Below are positions 1-8,611 of a DNA stretch of 49,175 bases, in pieces. The DNA is from Kiritimatiellia bacterium. Lineage in GTDB: Bacteria; Verrucomicrobiota; Kiritimatiellia; RFP12; JAAYLN01. The notes beneath the pieces were generated by a model, which was not told the DNA's origin, did not search any database, and saw nothing but the letters and a program-made list of their open reading frames with translations. Each line of letters begins with the position of its first letter. Positions within the stretch are counted from its first letter, which is position 1. The position numbers were made by a program, and so were the translations under genes. The stretch covers positions 1 through 49,175 of the forward strand of contig JAGCUY010000072.1 in the NCBI GenBank assembly GCA_017962605.1, given 5' to 3'.

Positions 1-181
1 CGTAGGCGGGGCAGCCCGCGTAGCCGCACGCGCCGCAGTTGGCGCCGGAGAGGACTTCGGCGATTTCGCCTACGCGCGGGTCCTCCTTAACAGCAAGGTA
101 TTTGGCGGCCAGCGCAAGAGCCAGGCCACAGAGGCAGCCGATGCCGCCAAGCCAGATAAGAGTTGAAACAAGAGCGCCCAT
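1..181 (-). CDS. rnfB: RnfB, ferredoxin:NAD+ oxidoreductase subunit B (partial, C-terminus outside window)
   Basis: Iron-sulfur subunit of the membrane Rnf complex, which couples electron transfer between ferredoxin and NAD+ to Na+ or H+ movement. Sixty codons are visible. Residues about 4-25 form one hydrophobic helix, and they are followed by the start of the RnfB four-cysteine motif, read as GANCGACGYAGCPAY. That helix-plus-cysteine-cluster order is typical of RnfB. The ATG is at 179-181 and follows a GAGGTG ribosome site that overlaps the stop codon of rnfA, so the two are translationally close (10-base gap). The rest of the gene, including the C-terminal ferredoxin domains, lies left of the window. 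The assignment is firm from the cysteine motif and the neighbour. Confidence 0.9.
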   Translation of the reverse strand, partial: MGALVSTLIWLGGIGCLCGLALALAAKYLAVKEDPRVGEIAEVLSGANCGACGYAGCPAY

Positions 182-191
182 TGTTGACACC

Positions 192-770
192 TCACTTTGC
201 CAGGCCGCCGAAGCCCATGAACGCCAGGCTCAGCAGCCCGGCCGTAACCAGCGCGATCGCCACGCCCTTGAAGGCGCGCGGCGGGTTCGCGCGGTCGATG
301 CGTTCCCGCAGCCCCGCGAAAATGGCCAGCGCCAGGCCGAAGCCCACGGCGGCCGCGAAGGCGAACACGACCGATTTCAGGAAAGAGTTGTTGTCCTTGA
401 TGTTCAGCACCGCCACGCCAAGCACGGCGCAGTTGGTGGTGATGAGCGGGAGGTAGATGCCCAGTGCGCGGTAGAGCGGCGGGGCGAAGCGGCGGAGCGC
501 CACCTCGACCAGCTGCACCAGCGTGGCGATCACGAGGATGAATACCAGCGTCTGCAGCGCCTCAAGGCGGAAGGGCACCAGGATGTAGTTCTGGATGAGC
601 CAGGTGACGGCGGCGGCGAGCGTCATCACGAAGACGACTGCGCCCGACATTCCCATGGCGGTCTCAAGCCTCTTTGAGACGCCGAGGAATGGGCAGATTC
701 CAAGGAACCTGCTTAAAACAAAGTTTCCGGCCAGTATGGCGCCGAATGCCAAAATCAAATATTCAGACAT
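192..770 (-). CDS. rnfA: RnfA, integral membrane subunit of Rnf complex
   Basis: 192-residue membrane subunit of the Rnf pump, full length for the family. The N-terminus has the RnfA signature [17 protein letters not shown] near residues 16-32, and about six hydrophobic helices follow; TTNCAVLG near residue 111 is the second family motif, containing the conserved Cys. RnfE is the paralogue to exclude; the first position ahead of rnfB and the N-terminal motif favour RnfA. It is the first gene of the operon, because a promoter (780-808) lies immediately upstream. No Shine-Dalgarno sequence precedes the ATG, and the predicted transcription start is only about 3 bases before it, so the mRNA may be leaderless. 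Confidence 0.95.
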   Translation of the reverse strand: MSEYLILAFGAILAGNFVLSRFLGICPFLGVSKRLETAMGMSGAVVFVMTLAAAVTWLIQNYILVPFRLEALQTLVFILVIATLVQLVEVALRRFAPPLYRALGIYLPLITTNCAVLGVAVLNIKDNNSFLKSVVFAFAAAVGFGLALAIFAGLRERIDRANPPRAFKGVAIALVTAGLLSLAFMGFGGLAK

Positions 771-779
771 GACTTTTCA

Positions 780-808
780 ATTCTACCACTATCGGAGCCG
801 CCCGTCAA
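780..808 (-). promoter_or_regulatory. Promoter of rnfA (TTGACG-N17-TAGAAT)
   Basis: On the minus strand TTGACG (803-808) and TAGAAT (780-785) are exactly 17 bases apart. The -35 box overlaps the stop codon of the upstream protease gene. The predicted +1 is near 773, about 3 bases before the rnfA ATG. Confidence 0.75.
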
Positions 809-2262
809 AGCCCCTCGCTGCGGTCGGCTGGAATCTGGTAGCGCTTCATCACGCGCGGCGTGGCCTCGGCCATCTGCGCCCTGTCAACGACAATCTCCTC
901 GTTCCATGGGTCGTCGTCGTCAAGGCCGAATCGGATGAACTCGTCCTTGCAGCCGTCAACGAGCTCCGCGGCGTGGCGGAGGTTGCGCACCTTAACCCCG
1001 TTGACCGTGTCGAGACGGCGACCCGACGCCCCCATGTAGCCCTCGATGGCTGGGTCTGGGAACACGGAGCAGAGTATCACCTGCATCTCGTCCGGCGTCT
1101 TCCGCTCGTCGCCGGGGTCCTCCCGGTATTGCGTCCGCCTTTCGAGGAGGTTGAACGACGAAGTGGTGAATACGAATCCGCCGGTCAGGAACCAGTCGGG
1201 CTTTAAATCATGGAGATAGGGTCTGACTTTCCATTTTCTTTTCGAGACATGGAGGGACACATTGGTCTCCACCCCGTTGCGAAGGACCTTCGCCGGGACG
1301 GTTTCGCCAATCTGCCGTATGTAGAGGGGCCAGAAAATGGAGCGGATTTCGTTTCCCTCAATGCGGATGTTCCCGTTGTTGGCGATGTTGAACCCGTCGA
1401 TCTCCAACAGGACGTCGCCGGTCTTCACGGAATCGTCCTCGACGGACGGATCGACGTTGGTGATGAATACGCCGGTGTGCCCGGGCTTCATGCCGTATGC
1501 GCGGCGCCGAGCCTCGCTCTCCATGCCGCTGGTGCTGAAGCGCCGCTCGGCTACGCCGTCCACGCGGCCGTCTGCGATGTCGTTGAAGAACTGCCTGATC
1601 ATGTCCGGGGGGATCATGTAGCCGAGGGATTCGCCGTCTTCGCGCCCCTGGAAGGCGATGCCGCAGATCTTGCCTGTCTCCATGTCGAGGACGGGGCCTC
1701 CGCTGTTGCCGGAGTTGATGGCGGCGTCGATCTGGATGGTCAAGAGGTATTGGAAAGACTGCGTGTAGCGCTGGTCTTCGATGCGGGAGACGATTCCGCG
1801 GGTGAAGGAAATCAGCCGTCCGCCCTTGGGGTATCCGACGGCCACGACCTCGGCCTGCACGACAGGGGTCTCGCCAATCTCCATTGGCGCCACATTGGCC
1901 ATGAAGGAAGGGTCGTCCACGCGCACGAGGGCCAGGTCGCAGTCGTTGTCGATGAACTCGACCTTGCCGTGGTAGATGGTGTCCACATCCGACTTGCGGA
2001 CGCGGATGAACGCGGCATCCGACACGCAATGGGCGCATGTCAGAATGCGGCCGTCGCCGATGATTACGCCCGAGCCGTCGCCGCCGCTCTTTTCGGCCCT
2101 CCATGGTTCAAACACGTTGATCTCCGAAGTTGAGACTTCAAGCTTCACCACAGCGTTAAGGGGGTCGGCCCCCTGCTGCTCGGCGCTATCCTGCGCGAAA
2201 GTCGGCGCGACTGCCGCCAATGCGGCAACAAGTGGCAAAAACCAAGTATGAGATCTATCCAT
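805..2262 (-). CDS. Secreted HtrA/Deg-like trypsin-fold serine protease with PDZ region
   Basis: Predicted periplasmic or exported serine protease of the HtrA (S1C) type, probably for protein quality control. An N-terminal signal peptide (residues 1-23, ending AAVAPTFAQ) precedes a trypsin-like domain with an intact triad: His78 in TCAHCV, Asp109 in DCDLALV and Ser187 in GNSGGP. A PDZ-like segment (about 285-370) contains GVFITNVDP and TGDVLLEIDG, and a second, less clear domain fills the C-terminus, as in plant DEG9-type proteins. The start at 2262 is chosen because the signal peptide begins there; the longer open frame upstream lies inside the AAA gene. Only 23 bases separate it from that gene, so read-through expression is possible. 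The start is preceded by a GGGGA plus A-run ribosome site. Confidence 0.88.
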   Translation of the reverse strand: MDRSHTWFLPLVAALAAVAPTFAQDSAEQQGADPLNAVVKLEVSTSEINVFEPWRAEKSGGDGSGVIIGDGRILTCAHCVSDAAFIRVRKSDVDTIYHGKVEFIDNDCDLALVRVDDPSFMANVAPMEIGETPVVQAEVVAVGYPKGGRLISFTRGIVSRIEDQRYTQSFQYLLTIQIDAAINSGNSGGPVLDMETGKICGIAFQGREDGESLGYMIPPDMIRQFFNDIADGRVDGVAERRFSTSGMESEARRRAYGMKPGHTGVFITNVDPSVEDDSVKTGDVLLEIDGFNIANNGNIRIEGNEIRSIFWPLYIRQIGETVPAKVLRNGVETNVSLHVSKRKWKVRPYLHDLKPDWFLTGGFVFTTSSFNLLERRTQYREDPGDERKTPDEMQVILCSVFPDPAIEGYMGASGRRLDTVNGVKVRNLRHAAELVDGCKDEFIRFGLDDDDPWNEEIVVDRAQMAEATPRVMKRYQIPADRSEGL

Positions 2263-2285
2263 TGTTTTTTTTCCCCGATGTGGCG

Positions 2286-3476
2286 TCAGTGAAGAAAGAA
2301 GTCTAATGCCGAAATCTGGCGGATGCCGCCGTAGTCCATGGGCGGATCGTCGTCGAGCGTAATCAGCCATTTCGGATAGTTGTCGCGAAGTTCCTGAAGG
2401 GGGCGCAACTCGCGCGCAAGTGTGGCCTCGTCTCGAACAGATGCCGCGACCTGCCAGTATTCGCGGGCATCCTCCGGCCCTGAAACAAAGTCGATTTCAT
2501 AAGGGCTGAGAACTCCGACATGGACATTTCGGCAACGCCGAAGCAGTTCAAGGTAAACGAGGTTTTCAAGGACGCGGCCGTAGTCTCGGAACGCACCACC
2601 GAGGATATGCCGCCTCAATCCCATGTCCGAGGCGTAGTATTTGGCGCCAGTTTTTAGCAATTCGCGACCGCGCAAGTCAAACCGGTCTGCCCGCAGGACG
2701 ACGAACGCCTCCCGCAACCCCTCAACATATCCATCGACCGTCTGCGGGGCAATCTTTCGCCCGCCGGCGGCCAAGGCATCGCAGATGGCCTTGACAGTTG
2801 TCATGTTGCCGATGTTGTCGAAAAGGAACCGGACAATGCGTTCCAAGCTGGCGGGATCCGAAATCTTTTTCCGCTGTATGACATCCTTCATCACAATCGT
2901 GTTGAAAAGACCTTCAAGGTAAGTGTCAACCGCGTCTTCATCCGGAATGAATTCAAGGGCGTAGGGGAATCCGCCAAATTTGACGTATTCATTCCAAACC
3001 GCTGAAACGGATTCGGGAGACTGGCGTGCGGAACGATATTCGGCGAATGAAAGCGGCTGAAGATGTATCTCGACATGGCGGCCTGAAAGCAGGGTCGCGA
3101 TTTCGCCTGAAAGCAACTGGGAGTTGGAGCCTGTGATGTAGATGTCGGCATCCTTGCGCGCGAATAGCGAGTCCACGGCCTCCTCGAAATGCTCGACATG
3201 CTGGATTTCGTCAAGGAACACATAGTTGCGCCGGGATGGACTCAACGCAGCCGCGACCTTTGAATACAGCGCCTTGGCGGAAGCGACATCTCGCGCCTCG
3301 GCTCGCTCGAAATCCAGTTTAATGATGTTCGCATCGGGTCTGCGCTGTTTCAACTCGGCTTGGAACATCTCCAGCAATGTCGATTTCCCGCAGCGGCGAA
3401 TGCCCGTCACAACCTTGATGAGTTGCTTATCCGCGAATTTCCAGAGAGATTCAAGAGGTTTTGACCTTGGTATCAT
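2286..3476 (-). CDS. AAA ATPase with DUF4143 domain
   Basis: 396-residue protein of the AAA_14/DUF4143 family, common in many copies in gut and anoxic bacteria; its cellular role is not established. The Walker A motif is GIRRCGKST (residues 25-33), Walker B is VFLDEIQ (86-92), and TGSNSQLLSGE (115-125) is the family's sensor-like motif. The C-terminal third is the DUF4143 part with an endonuclease-like fold, ending near YPKWLITLDDDP. It is a paralogue of the divergent gene at 4085-5320 and shares the Walker and TGSNS motifs. A strong promoter (3503-3531) with a 20-base leader and an AAGGAG ribosome site precedes the ATG. It may be a stand-alone defence or mobile-element-linked gene. Confidence 0.88.
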   Translation of the reverse strand: MIPRSKPLESLWKFADKQLIKVVTGIRRCGKSTLLEMFQAELKQRRPDANIIKLDFERAEARDVASAKALYSKVAAALSPSRRNYVFLDEIQHVEHFEEAVDSLFARKDADIYITGSNSQLLSGEIATLLSGRHVEIHLQPLSFAEYRSARQSPESVSAVWNEYVKFGGFPYALEFIPDEDAVDTYLEGLFNTIVMKDVIQRKKISDPASLERIVRFLFDNIGNMTTVKAICDALAAGGRKIAPQTVDGYVEGLREAFVVLRADRFDLRGRELLKTGAKYYASDMGLRRHILGGAFRDYGRVLENLVYLELLRRCRNVHVGVLSPYEIDFVSGPEDAREYWQVAASVRDEATLARELRPLQELRDNYPKWLITLDDDPPMDYGGIRQISALDFFLH

Positions 3477-3502
3477 GGCTAACCGACTCCTTGTGGGAAT
3501 AA

Positions 3503-3531
3503 ATTCTATTTCATTTTCACAAAAAAGTCAA
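3503..3531 (-). promoter_or_regulatory. Promoter of the minus-strand AAA/DUF4143 gene (TTGACT-N17-TAGAAT)
   Basis: TTGACT (3526-3531) and TAGAAT (3503-3508) on the minus strand have a 17-base spacer. The predicted +1 is near 3496. A 20-base leader holds AAGGAG before the ATG at 3476, so this is a normal leadered gene, unlike its divergent paralogue. Confidence 0.8.
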
Positions 3532-3578
3532 GAAGTTTTGAAATACATTTCAATTACCGTCAAAGACCTTGCAAAGGA

Positions 3579-3603
3579 CTCCGCGCCGATTATCGGCGCG
3601 GAG
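3579..3603 (-). terminator. Perfect 25-base palindrome, possible terminator of a gene remnant
   Basis: Twelve-base arms (CTCCGCGCCGAT and its complement) surround one central T. The stop codon of the remnant reading frame on the minus strand lies inside the hairpin. Only a weak T-rich stretch (TCCTTT) follows on that strand, so terminator function is likely but not certain. Confidence 0.45.
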
Positions 3604-3748
3604 AAGTCTTTCGATTCCGCTTCACCCTATCCGACGTGGGCTTTTGGTCGCCAGATGCGGGGGTGTCGTCCTTGTAGGCGAGCGAATGACCCAGCTCCTC
3701 CAACAGCCTTGTCTTGGGGTTATCCGAAGTTGAAAAAAGTCTGTTTGT
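3590..3748 (-). pseudogene. C-terminal remnant of an unidentified gene
   Basis: An open stretch of about 52 codons on the minus strand has no start codon and ends inside the 3579-3603 hairpin. It reads like real protein: amphipathic DNPKTRLLEELGHSLAYKDD, then a basic Pro/Ser/Arg tail. Upstream frames are closed. I do not recognise the family. It sits between the two divergent AAA genes and is best read as debris of a deleted gene. Confidence 0.35.
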
Positions 3749-4048
3749 TTATGTACAGGGCTGTTTATGCATGCTTGACTTTACCATATTCGGCAGGAAT
3801 GTCAATTCTTCCCGAAAAACGAATAGGGACAGTCCCTTCAAAGCATGCCGACAGTGCGATTATACGAAAATACCAACAATCACAAATAGCAGAGTTTCAA
3901 TAAATTGAATATGAATAATAAATAGTCTGTCTATTTATGCAATAGCATGGCGGACAAAGGGGGCATGCGATGCGGCCTCTTTGTTGTTATGGAAAATGCC
4001 AGTTAAGATACCTTTTTTTGTAAAAATGTAAAAAAAAGGTTCCTTAAC
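3749..4048. other. AT-rich spacer between divergent AAA genes
   Basis: No convincing gene is seen here; the base composition is far more AT-rich than the flanking genes. It contains a perfect 13-base palindrome AGGGACAGTCCCT (3825-3837) and the left part of a long inverted repeat (4000-4050). The composition suggests foreign or relic DNA. Confidence 0.5.
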
Positions 4049-4050
4049 TT
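4000..4050. repeat. Long imperfect inverted repeat next to AAA gene promoter
   Basis: The left arm (4000-4019) and right arm (4031-4050) match at 17 of 20 positions when one is reverse-complemented. Both contain an AAGG/CCTT plus seven-A or seven-T run, and an 11-base AT-rich loop separates them. The right arm abuts the -35 box at 4049. It may be a terminator for transcripts entering from the left, an operator, or one end of a relic element. Confidence 0.6.
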
Positions 4051-4077
4051 GATTTTTTCTCCTTGAAATGGTATTCT
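4049..4077 (+). promoter_or_regulatory. Promoter of the plus-strand AAA/DUF4143 gene (TTGATT-N17-TATTCT)
   Basis: TTGATT (4049-4054) and TATTCT (4072-4077) have a 17-base spacer. The predicted +1 is near 4084 and the ATG is at 4085, so there is no room for a leader or ribosome site. Confidence 0.7.
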
Positions 4078-4084
4078 TTTCCCC

Positions 4085-5320
4085 ATGCAAACTCCACTAT
4101 TCCATCGAGAAGCCTACTTGCGGAAACTCCGTCCATTTTACCATTCGGATCTCATCAAAGTCATAACCGGGATTCGTCGTTGCGGCAAGTCCTGTCTCAT
4201 GCTTTCCGTCATGGAGGAATTGCGGCGCAGCGGCATTCCCAAAGAGGCAATCGTCTATATCAACCTCGACAAGAAGGGCTTCAAGAACATACACAGGCCA
4301 GATCAGCTTGAAGCGGCCATTGACGCGCGGATGCCGAAGAATGCGGGATTTGTATATCTGTTTGTCGATGAAATCCAGAATGTCAAAGACTTTGAACCTG
4401 TCATCAACGCTTATCGGGAGGAGGGAAACGTTTCGGTATTCGTCACGGGGTCCAATTCGTATCTGCTTGGTGGCGAACTCGCGACAAAGCTGACTGGGCG
4501 ATACATTGAGTTCGACCTCTTTCCGCTGTCATTCCGTGAATGGCTCGACATGCGCGCTCTTTTCGGCAAAACGGCAATGGCGGACAAGCGCACGGCGTTC
4601 ACGGAATACATTCGGTTCGGCGGATTTCCGAAGACACTTGAATTTGAAAATACCGACGCACGCGAAGCATACATCGAGAGCGTCGTTTCCCAAATTCTTC
4701 AAAAGGATGTGCGTCGCCGGTTCAAAATCCACAGCCGCCCAGTGTTCGACAAGGTGCGGATGTATCTTGTGAATAACTTCGGCGCCCAAGTCAGCCTCTC
4801 GAACCTTGAAAAAGAATTCCGACAACAACGCCTTCCCGTCACGCAGCGGACGCTCCGGCGATATCTTGACATCCTTGAAAAGGCTCGTATCCTCTATCCG
4901 TGCCCTCGCTTCGACCTCAAGTCGCGCAAGTCTCTGCGCGGGGGCGAAAAATACTATTTGGCCGATACGGGCATCTACTTCGCTGAAAACGCCGATGGAC
5001 GGATCAACTACGGCCCCGTTCTTGAAAATCTTGTCTTTGTGCACCTAAAAGGCGAAGGCTTTCGCGTGAGCGTTGGCCGGATTGGGAACCTGGAATGTGA
5101 TTTCATAGCTCGCCGGGGAGAGGAATACTACTACATTCAAGTCGCCATGACGATCGCCGAACGGGAAACCGAGGAGCGCGAATACGCCTCGTTCGCAAGC
5201 ATCCGCGACAACTATCCAAAATATCTCCTAACGCTCGATCCGCTCCTTCAAAAAAGGGATGGCGTCCGCCACTGCAACCTTCTGGATTTCCTTGACGGCT
5301 CCGTCCAGCTCCACCCATAG
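4085..5320 (+). CDS. AAA ATPase with DUF4143 domain (divergent paralogue)
   Basis: 411-residue relative of the minus-strand gene at 2286-3476. Walker A is GIRRCGKSC (residues 29-37), Walker B is YLFVDEIQN, and the TGSNSYLLGGE motif follows. The C-terminal DUF4143 region ends with RDNYPKYLLTLDP and a short tail. ATP binding and hydrolysis are expected; the client is unknown. The ATG at 4085 is chosen because the promoter at 4049-4077 puts transcription start 0-1 base before it and the next in-frame Met is far inside the ATPase domain. No Shine-Dalgarno is present. The two paralogues differ clearly in sequence, so they are not a recent duplication; both probably arrived as accessory genes. Confidence 0.88.
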   Translation: MQTPLFHREAYLRKLRPFYHSDLIKVITGIRRCGKSCLMLSVMEELRRSGIPKEAIVYINLDKKGFKNIHRPDQLEAAIDARMPKNAGFVYLFVDEIQNVKDFEPVINAYREEGNVSVFVTGSNSYLLGGELATKLTGRYIEFDLFPLSFREWLDMRALFGKTAMADKRTAFTEYIRFGGFPKTLEFENTDAREAYIESVVSQILQKDVRRRFKIHSRPVFDKVRMYLVNNFGAQVSLSNLEKEFRQQRLPVTQRTLRRYLDILEKARILYPCPRFDLKSRKSLRGGEKYYLADTGIYFAENADGRINYGPVLENLVFVHLKGEGFRVSVGRIGNLECDFIARRGEEYYYIQVAMTIAERETEEREYASFASIRDNYPKYLLTLDPLLQKRDGVRHCNLLDFLDGSVQLHP

Positions 5321-5522
5321 CGGCCAAAAGTCCATGCCTTTAGGTATTGACATAGTCTTCCGGAGATAATTGACAGATAACGTGCCTATTTTTACGAAAA
5401 AAAAGAAAAGATGCATGTTAACTAAGCTTTTCACCAAAGCGTACAGCGCAGGAGTTTTCATAGCGACTAATCGCCAGCTTGGCGAACAAAGGTACCTTTC
5501 AAAAAGAAAATCAATACATGCT

Positions 5523-5551
5523 ATGACTAGCATCGCTTATTATGCTATTAT
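5523..5551 (+). promoter_or_regulatory. Promoter of sugar nucleotidyltransferase (ATGACT-N17-TATTAT)
   Basis: ATGACT (5523-5528) and TATTAT (5546-5551) have a 17-base spacer, which puts +1 near 5558, three bases before the ATG at 5561. The preceding 200 bases (5321-5522) are AT-rich and show no gene. Confidence 0.6.
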
Positions 5552-5560
5552 ATATACGCT

Positions 5561-6484
5561 ATGAAACCAACTCTTCTTGTCCTTGCGGCGGGGATGGGCA
5601 GCCGATACGGCGGCCTCAAGCAGCTTGACCCCGTCGGGCCTTCCGGCGAAACCATTCTCGACTACTCCGTTTACGACGCCATCCAGGCCGGATTCGGCAA
5701 GGTGGTATTCGTGATCCGCCGCGACTTCGAGGAGGCTTTCCGCAAGCTCGCCGCCGAGAAATACCAGGGGCGCATCGACGTCGATTTCGCCTTCCAGGAC
5801 ATCGCCGACCTCCCCGGTGGCCGCACGCCGCCACCCGGCCGCGCCAAGCCCTGGGGCACCGCCCATGCCGTCCGCGCCGCGCGCGACGTCGTGGACGCAC
5901 CCTTCGCGATGATCAACGCCGACGACTTCTACGGCCGCGACCCCTTCCGGAAACTCGCCGCCTTCCTCTCCGGTCTTTCCGCATCCCGCGAGCCGCAGCC
6001 CGTGGAGAAAATCTGCATGGCAGGATTCCCCCTCTCGCAGACGCTCTCCGAGAACGGCAGCGTGGCGCGCGGCATCTGCGACGTCGCCCCCGACGGCCAT
6101 CTCCGCGCCATCGTGGAGCGCACCAAGATCGCCCGCGACGAGCGCGGCGTGTTCAACGCCGAGCCCGACGGCTCCCGCCTCGACCTCACCGGCGACGAGG
6201 CCGTCTCCATGAATTTCTGGGGCTTCACCCTGGCGCTCTTCACCCTCATGGAAGGCCAGTTCGCCGAATGGCTGGACGCCCACGGCCAGGAGGAGAAGGC
6301 GGAGTGGTACATCCCATTCGTCGTGAACACGCTTCTGGCGCAGGGCAGGGCGACGGTCGATGTGCTTCCGGTGGCGTCGCGCTGGTTTGGCGTGACCTAC
6401 CGCGAGGACCGCCCCGGCACCGTCGCGGCCATCAATGCGCTGGTTGAGAAGGGCGAATACCCGAAAAGCCTTTGGAAAATGTGA
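5561..6484 (+). CDS. Sugar-1-phosphate nucleotidyltransferase (NTP_transferase family)
   Basis: 307-residue cytosolic enzyme of the nucleotidyltransferase fold that would join a sugar-1-phosphate to a nucleotide. The N-terminal signature LAAGMGSRYGGLKQLDPVG (residues 8-26) is the nucleotide-binding loop with its Arg and Lys, and NADDFYGRDPF (about 117-127) holds the metal-binding Asp. The family, with this long 'RYGGLKQ' form, is often found beside NahK-like sugar kinases in gut bacteria; such a kinase lies here at 25831-26937, so a shared hexosamine or galactose salvage route is an inference. The exact sugar and nucleotide cannot be read. No Shine-Dalgarno is visible, and the predicted +1 is about 3 bases upstream of the ATG. 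Confidence 0.82.
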   Translation: MKPTLLVLAAGMGSRYGGLKQLDPVGPSGETILDYSVYDAIQAGFGKVVFVIRRDFEEAFRKLAAEKYQGRIDVDFAFQDIADLPGGRTPPPGRAKPWGTAHAVRAARDVVDAPFAMINADDFYGRDPFRKLAAFLSGLSASREPQPVEKICMAGFPLSQTLSENGSVARGICDVAPDGHLRAIVERTKIARDERGVFNAEPDGSRLDLTGDEAVSMNFWGFTLALFTLMEGQFAEWLDAHGQEEKAEWYIPFVVNTLLAQGRATVDVLPVASRWFGVTYREDRPGTVAAINALVEKGEYPKSLWKM

Positions 6485-6589
6485 AAATGTGAAAACAACC
6501 AATGCCATTTTCCAATGTCCAATGATGGATGACGGCAATTGGGTATTGGCTGTTGGCTGTTTCCACATTGGCACATTGTCTTATGCCCC
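6485..6589. repeat. Degenerate heptamer-type spacer repeat
   Basis: The whole 105-base gap is low-complexity with partial 7-base periodicity (for example two GGCTGTT units in a row, and CAATGTC then CAATGAT). It shares AATTGGGTATTGG and CACATTGGCACATT with 42978-43029 and similar text with 45669-45717. No clear promoter or ribosome site for the next gene is seen. Confidence 0.6.
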
Positions 6590-8605
6590 ATGATTGAACT
6601 CGACGACGTTTCGGTGCACTTTGGCGTGCAGGACGTGCTGGAGCACGTCTCGCTGCGCATCGCCCCTGGCGAGCGCATCGGCATCGTGGGCCCGAACGGC
6701 GCGGGTAAATCGACGATTTTCCGCCTGATCCTCAACGACCTCGAGCCGGACCACGGCGCCGTGCGGGTGCGGAAGGGCGTGGCCATCGGCCATGCCAGCC
6801 AGCACCCGGAGGCCGCCAGCGCCGACTAGCCGCTGCTCGCCTTCGCGATGCGCGGCGTCCCGCGCTTCCACGAACTGGAGGCGCGGATGGTCGCCCTCCA
6901 GCGCGAACTCGACGCCGCAGGCGCGGAATCGAAGGAGCGGCTGCTGGCAGAGCTGGGGCGGGCGCAGTCGGAGTTCGAGCATGCCGGCGGCTTCGACCTC
7001 GAAACCCGCATCAAGGAGGCCCTTGGCGGCCTCGGCTTCTCCGCCTCTTCCTTCCTCAACCCCTTCGACTCCTTCTCCGGCGGATGGCGCATGCGCGCCG
7101 AACTGGCGCGAATACTCGCGTCGAAGCCGGAAATCCTCCTTCTCGACGAGCCATCGAACTACCTCGACCTCCCCGCCGTGGAATGGCTCCAGCGCTACCT
7201 TCGCGCCTACGAGGGGACGTTGCTCCTGATCTCCCACGACCGGTACCTGCTGCGTTCGCTCACCCGCACGACCGTCGAGGTCGATGGCGGCGCGGTGACG
7301 CGCTACTCCGGCGACTTCGACTACTATCTCCGCACCCGCGACGAGCGCTGGGCGACGCTTGTCGCCGCCAAGGCCAACCAGGACCGCCGCCGCGCCGAGA
7401 TGGAGCGCTTCATCGAGCGCTTCCGCGCCCAGGCCACCAAGGCCAGCCAGGCGCAGAGCAAGATGAAGCAACTGGAGAAGATGGAGGAAATCGTCCTGCC
7501 GAAGCGCCTTTCGTCCGCCGGCAAGATGCGCCTCGCGCCCGCGCCGCACTGCGGCTCCGAGGTCGTCCGCCTGGAGGATGTGTCCTTCGCATACGCGTCG
7601 GATTCGCCGCCCGTCCTGCGCGACCTCTCCCTGCGCATAAGCAAGGGCGACCGCATCGGCGTGGTTGGCTTCAACGGCATGGGCAAGACGACGCTCCTCC
7701 GCATCCTGGCCGGGACGCGCCAGCCAACCGCCGGACGACGCGTCGAGGGCTACCACGTTGAGATTGGCTACCAGTCGCAGGAGTTCGCCGAGACAATCGA
7801 CCCGGCCGTGACCGTGCTGGGCTTCGCCAAGCGCTGCTCGCCGGGGACATCGGAGAAGGACCTGCGCTCGATGCTTGGCGGCTTTGGCTTTTCCGCAGCC
7901 GACATCGACAAGGCGGCGGGCGTTTTGAGCGGCGGCGAGAAGATTCGTCTCGCCTTCTTCGCCCTCTTCGCAAAGCCGCGGAACTTCCTGCTCCTCGACG
8001 AGCCCACCACGCACCTCGACCTCGAAGGCCGCCGCTCGCTTGAGGACGCCCTGAAAAAATACGACGGCACGATTTGCTTCGTCAGCCACGACGTGGAGTT
8101 CGTGCGGGCGATAGCCACCTCGATCCTGTGGATTACGCCGGAAGGGGTGCGCCACTACCCCGGCGGCTACGACGATTTCCGCGACTGGGTGGCGCGGCAA
8201 GGCGCCGCCACCCGTCCTGTCGGCGCAGTCCTTCAGACTGCGTCGGCGCAGGGCGCGGGGCGCGAAGCCCCGCCCTCTTTGCGCGAAGCCCCGGCCTCCT
8301 CCAAGGAACTCCGCCGCGCAAAGGCGGCGATCCGCGACTCCTTTGCGCCGCGCATTTCCCCGTTGCGCAAGCGCGTCGAGGCGGCCGAGGCGAAGATCGC
8401 CTCCCTTGAGGCCGAGGAGAAGGAGCTTTCGGCGCAGATGGCCGCCGCCGCGCCGGGCACCGACTTCGCCGCACTCGGCTCCAAGCTGCGCTCCGTGCAG
8501 TTCTCGCTGGGCAAGGTTTCCCTTGAGTGGGAGGAGGCCGCCGAAGCCCTGGAGGCGTTGGAGAAGGAACTCGCCGCGAAGCTTGACGAAGTCATTGGAA
8601 ATTAG
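6590..8605 (+). CDS. ABC-F family ATPase gene interrupted by an in-frame TAG codon
   Basis: Duplicated-ATPase ABC-F protein, a soluble ribosome-associated class without membrane domains. ABC1: Walker A GPNGAGKST (residues 34-42), signature FSGGWRMR, Walker B ILLLDEPSNYLD. ABC2: Walker A GFNGMGKTT, signature LSGGEKIRL, Walker B LLLDEPTTHLD. A coiled-coil C-terminus follows. Codon 80 (6827-6829) is TAG; the reading frame before and after it is the same, and both sides are homologous to ABC-F, so one nonsense change splits the gene. Without readthrough, only a 79-residue piece and a possible reinitiated protein from ATG 6848 (lacking Walker A of ABC1) would be made. The linker after ABC2 contains a repeat element (8212-8275). 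Start 6590 follows the family N-terminus. Confidence 0.88.
6827..6829 (+). other. In-frame amber codon inside the ABC-F gene
   Basis: TAG at codon 80. The frame is intact on both sides, and the flanking protein text (ASAD before, PLLAFAMRG after) matches the usual ABC-F linker between Walker A and the signature. TAG is also the normal stop of other genes here (20257-20259, 20683-20685), so general recoding is not supported. Confidence 0.9.
8212..8275 (+). repeat. Palindromic repeat, type A copy 1, in frame inside ABC-F linker
   Basis: About 64 bases match 20713-20778 closely. It contains GCAGTC-CTTCA-GACTGC and GCGGGGC-GCGAA-GCCCCGC hairpins. Here it is translated as an Ala/Pro/Gly-rich linker; in the second copy it would be read in another frame. 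Confidence 0.75.
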
Positions 8606-8611
8606 CGGCGC

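Noticed and set aside
3226..3903. 225-codon plus-strand frame over the AAA gene end and the spacer
   Set aside because: Most of it is antisense to the AAA gene, and the rest is AT-rich spacer with changing composition and no recognisable domain.
5321..5522. Small frames in the spacer after the second AAA gene
   Set aside because: The frames on both strands are short and Lys-, Phe- or Leu-rich as expected from AT-rich DNA, with no ribosome site or family resemblance.
6827..6829. TAG as a recoded sense codon (pyrrolysine or code change)
   Set aside because: TAG ends several intact genes in the window, and no pyl gene or suppressor tRNA is present. A local nonsense mutation or sequence error is simpler.
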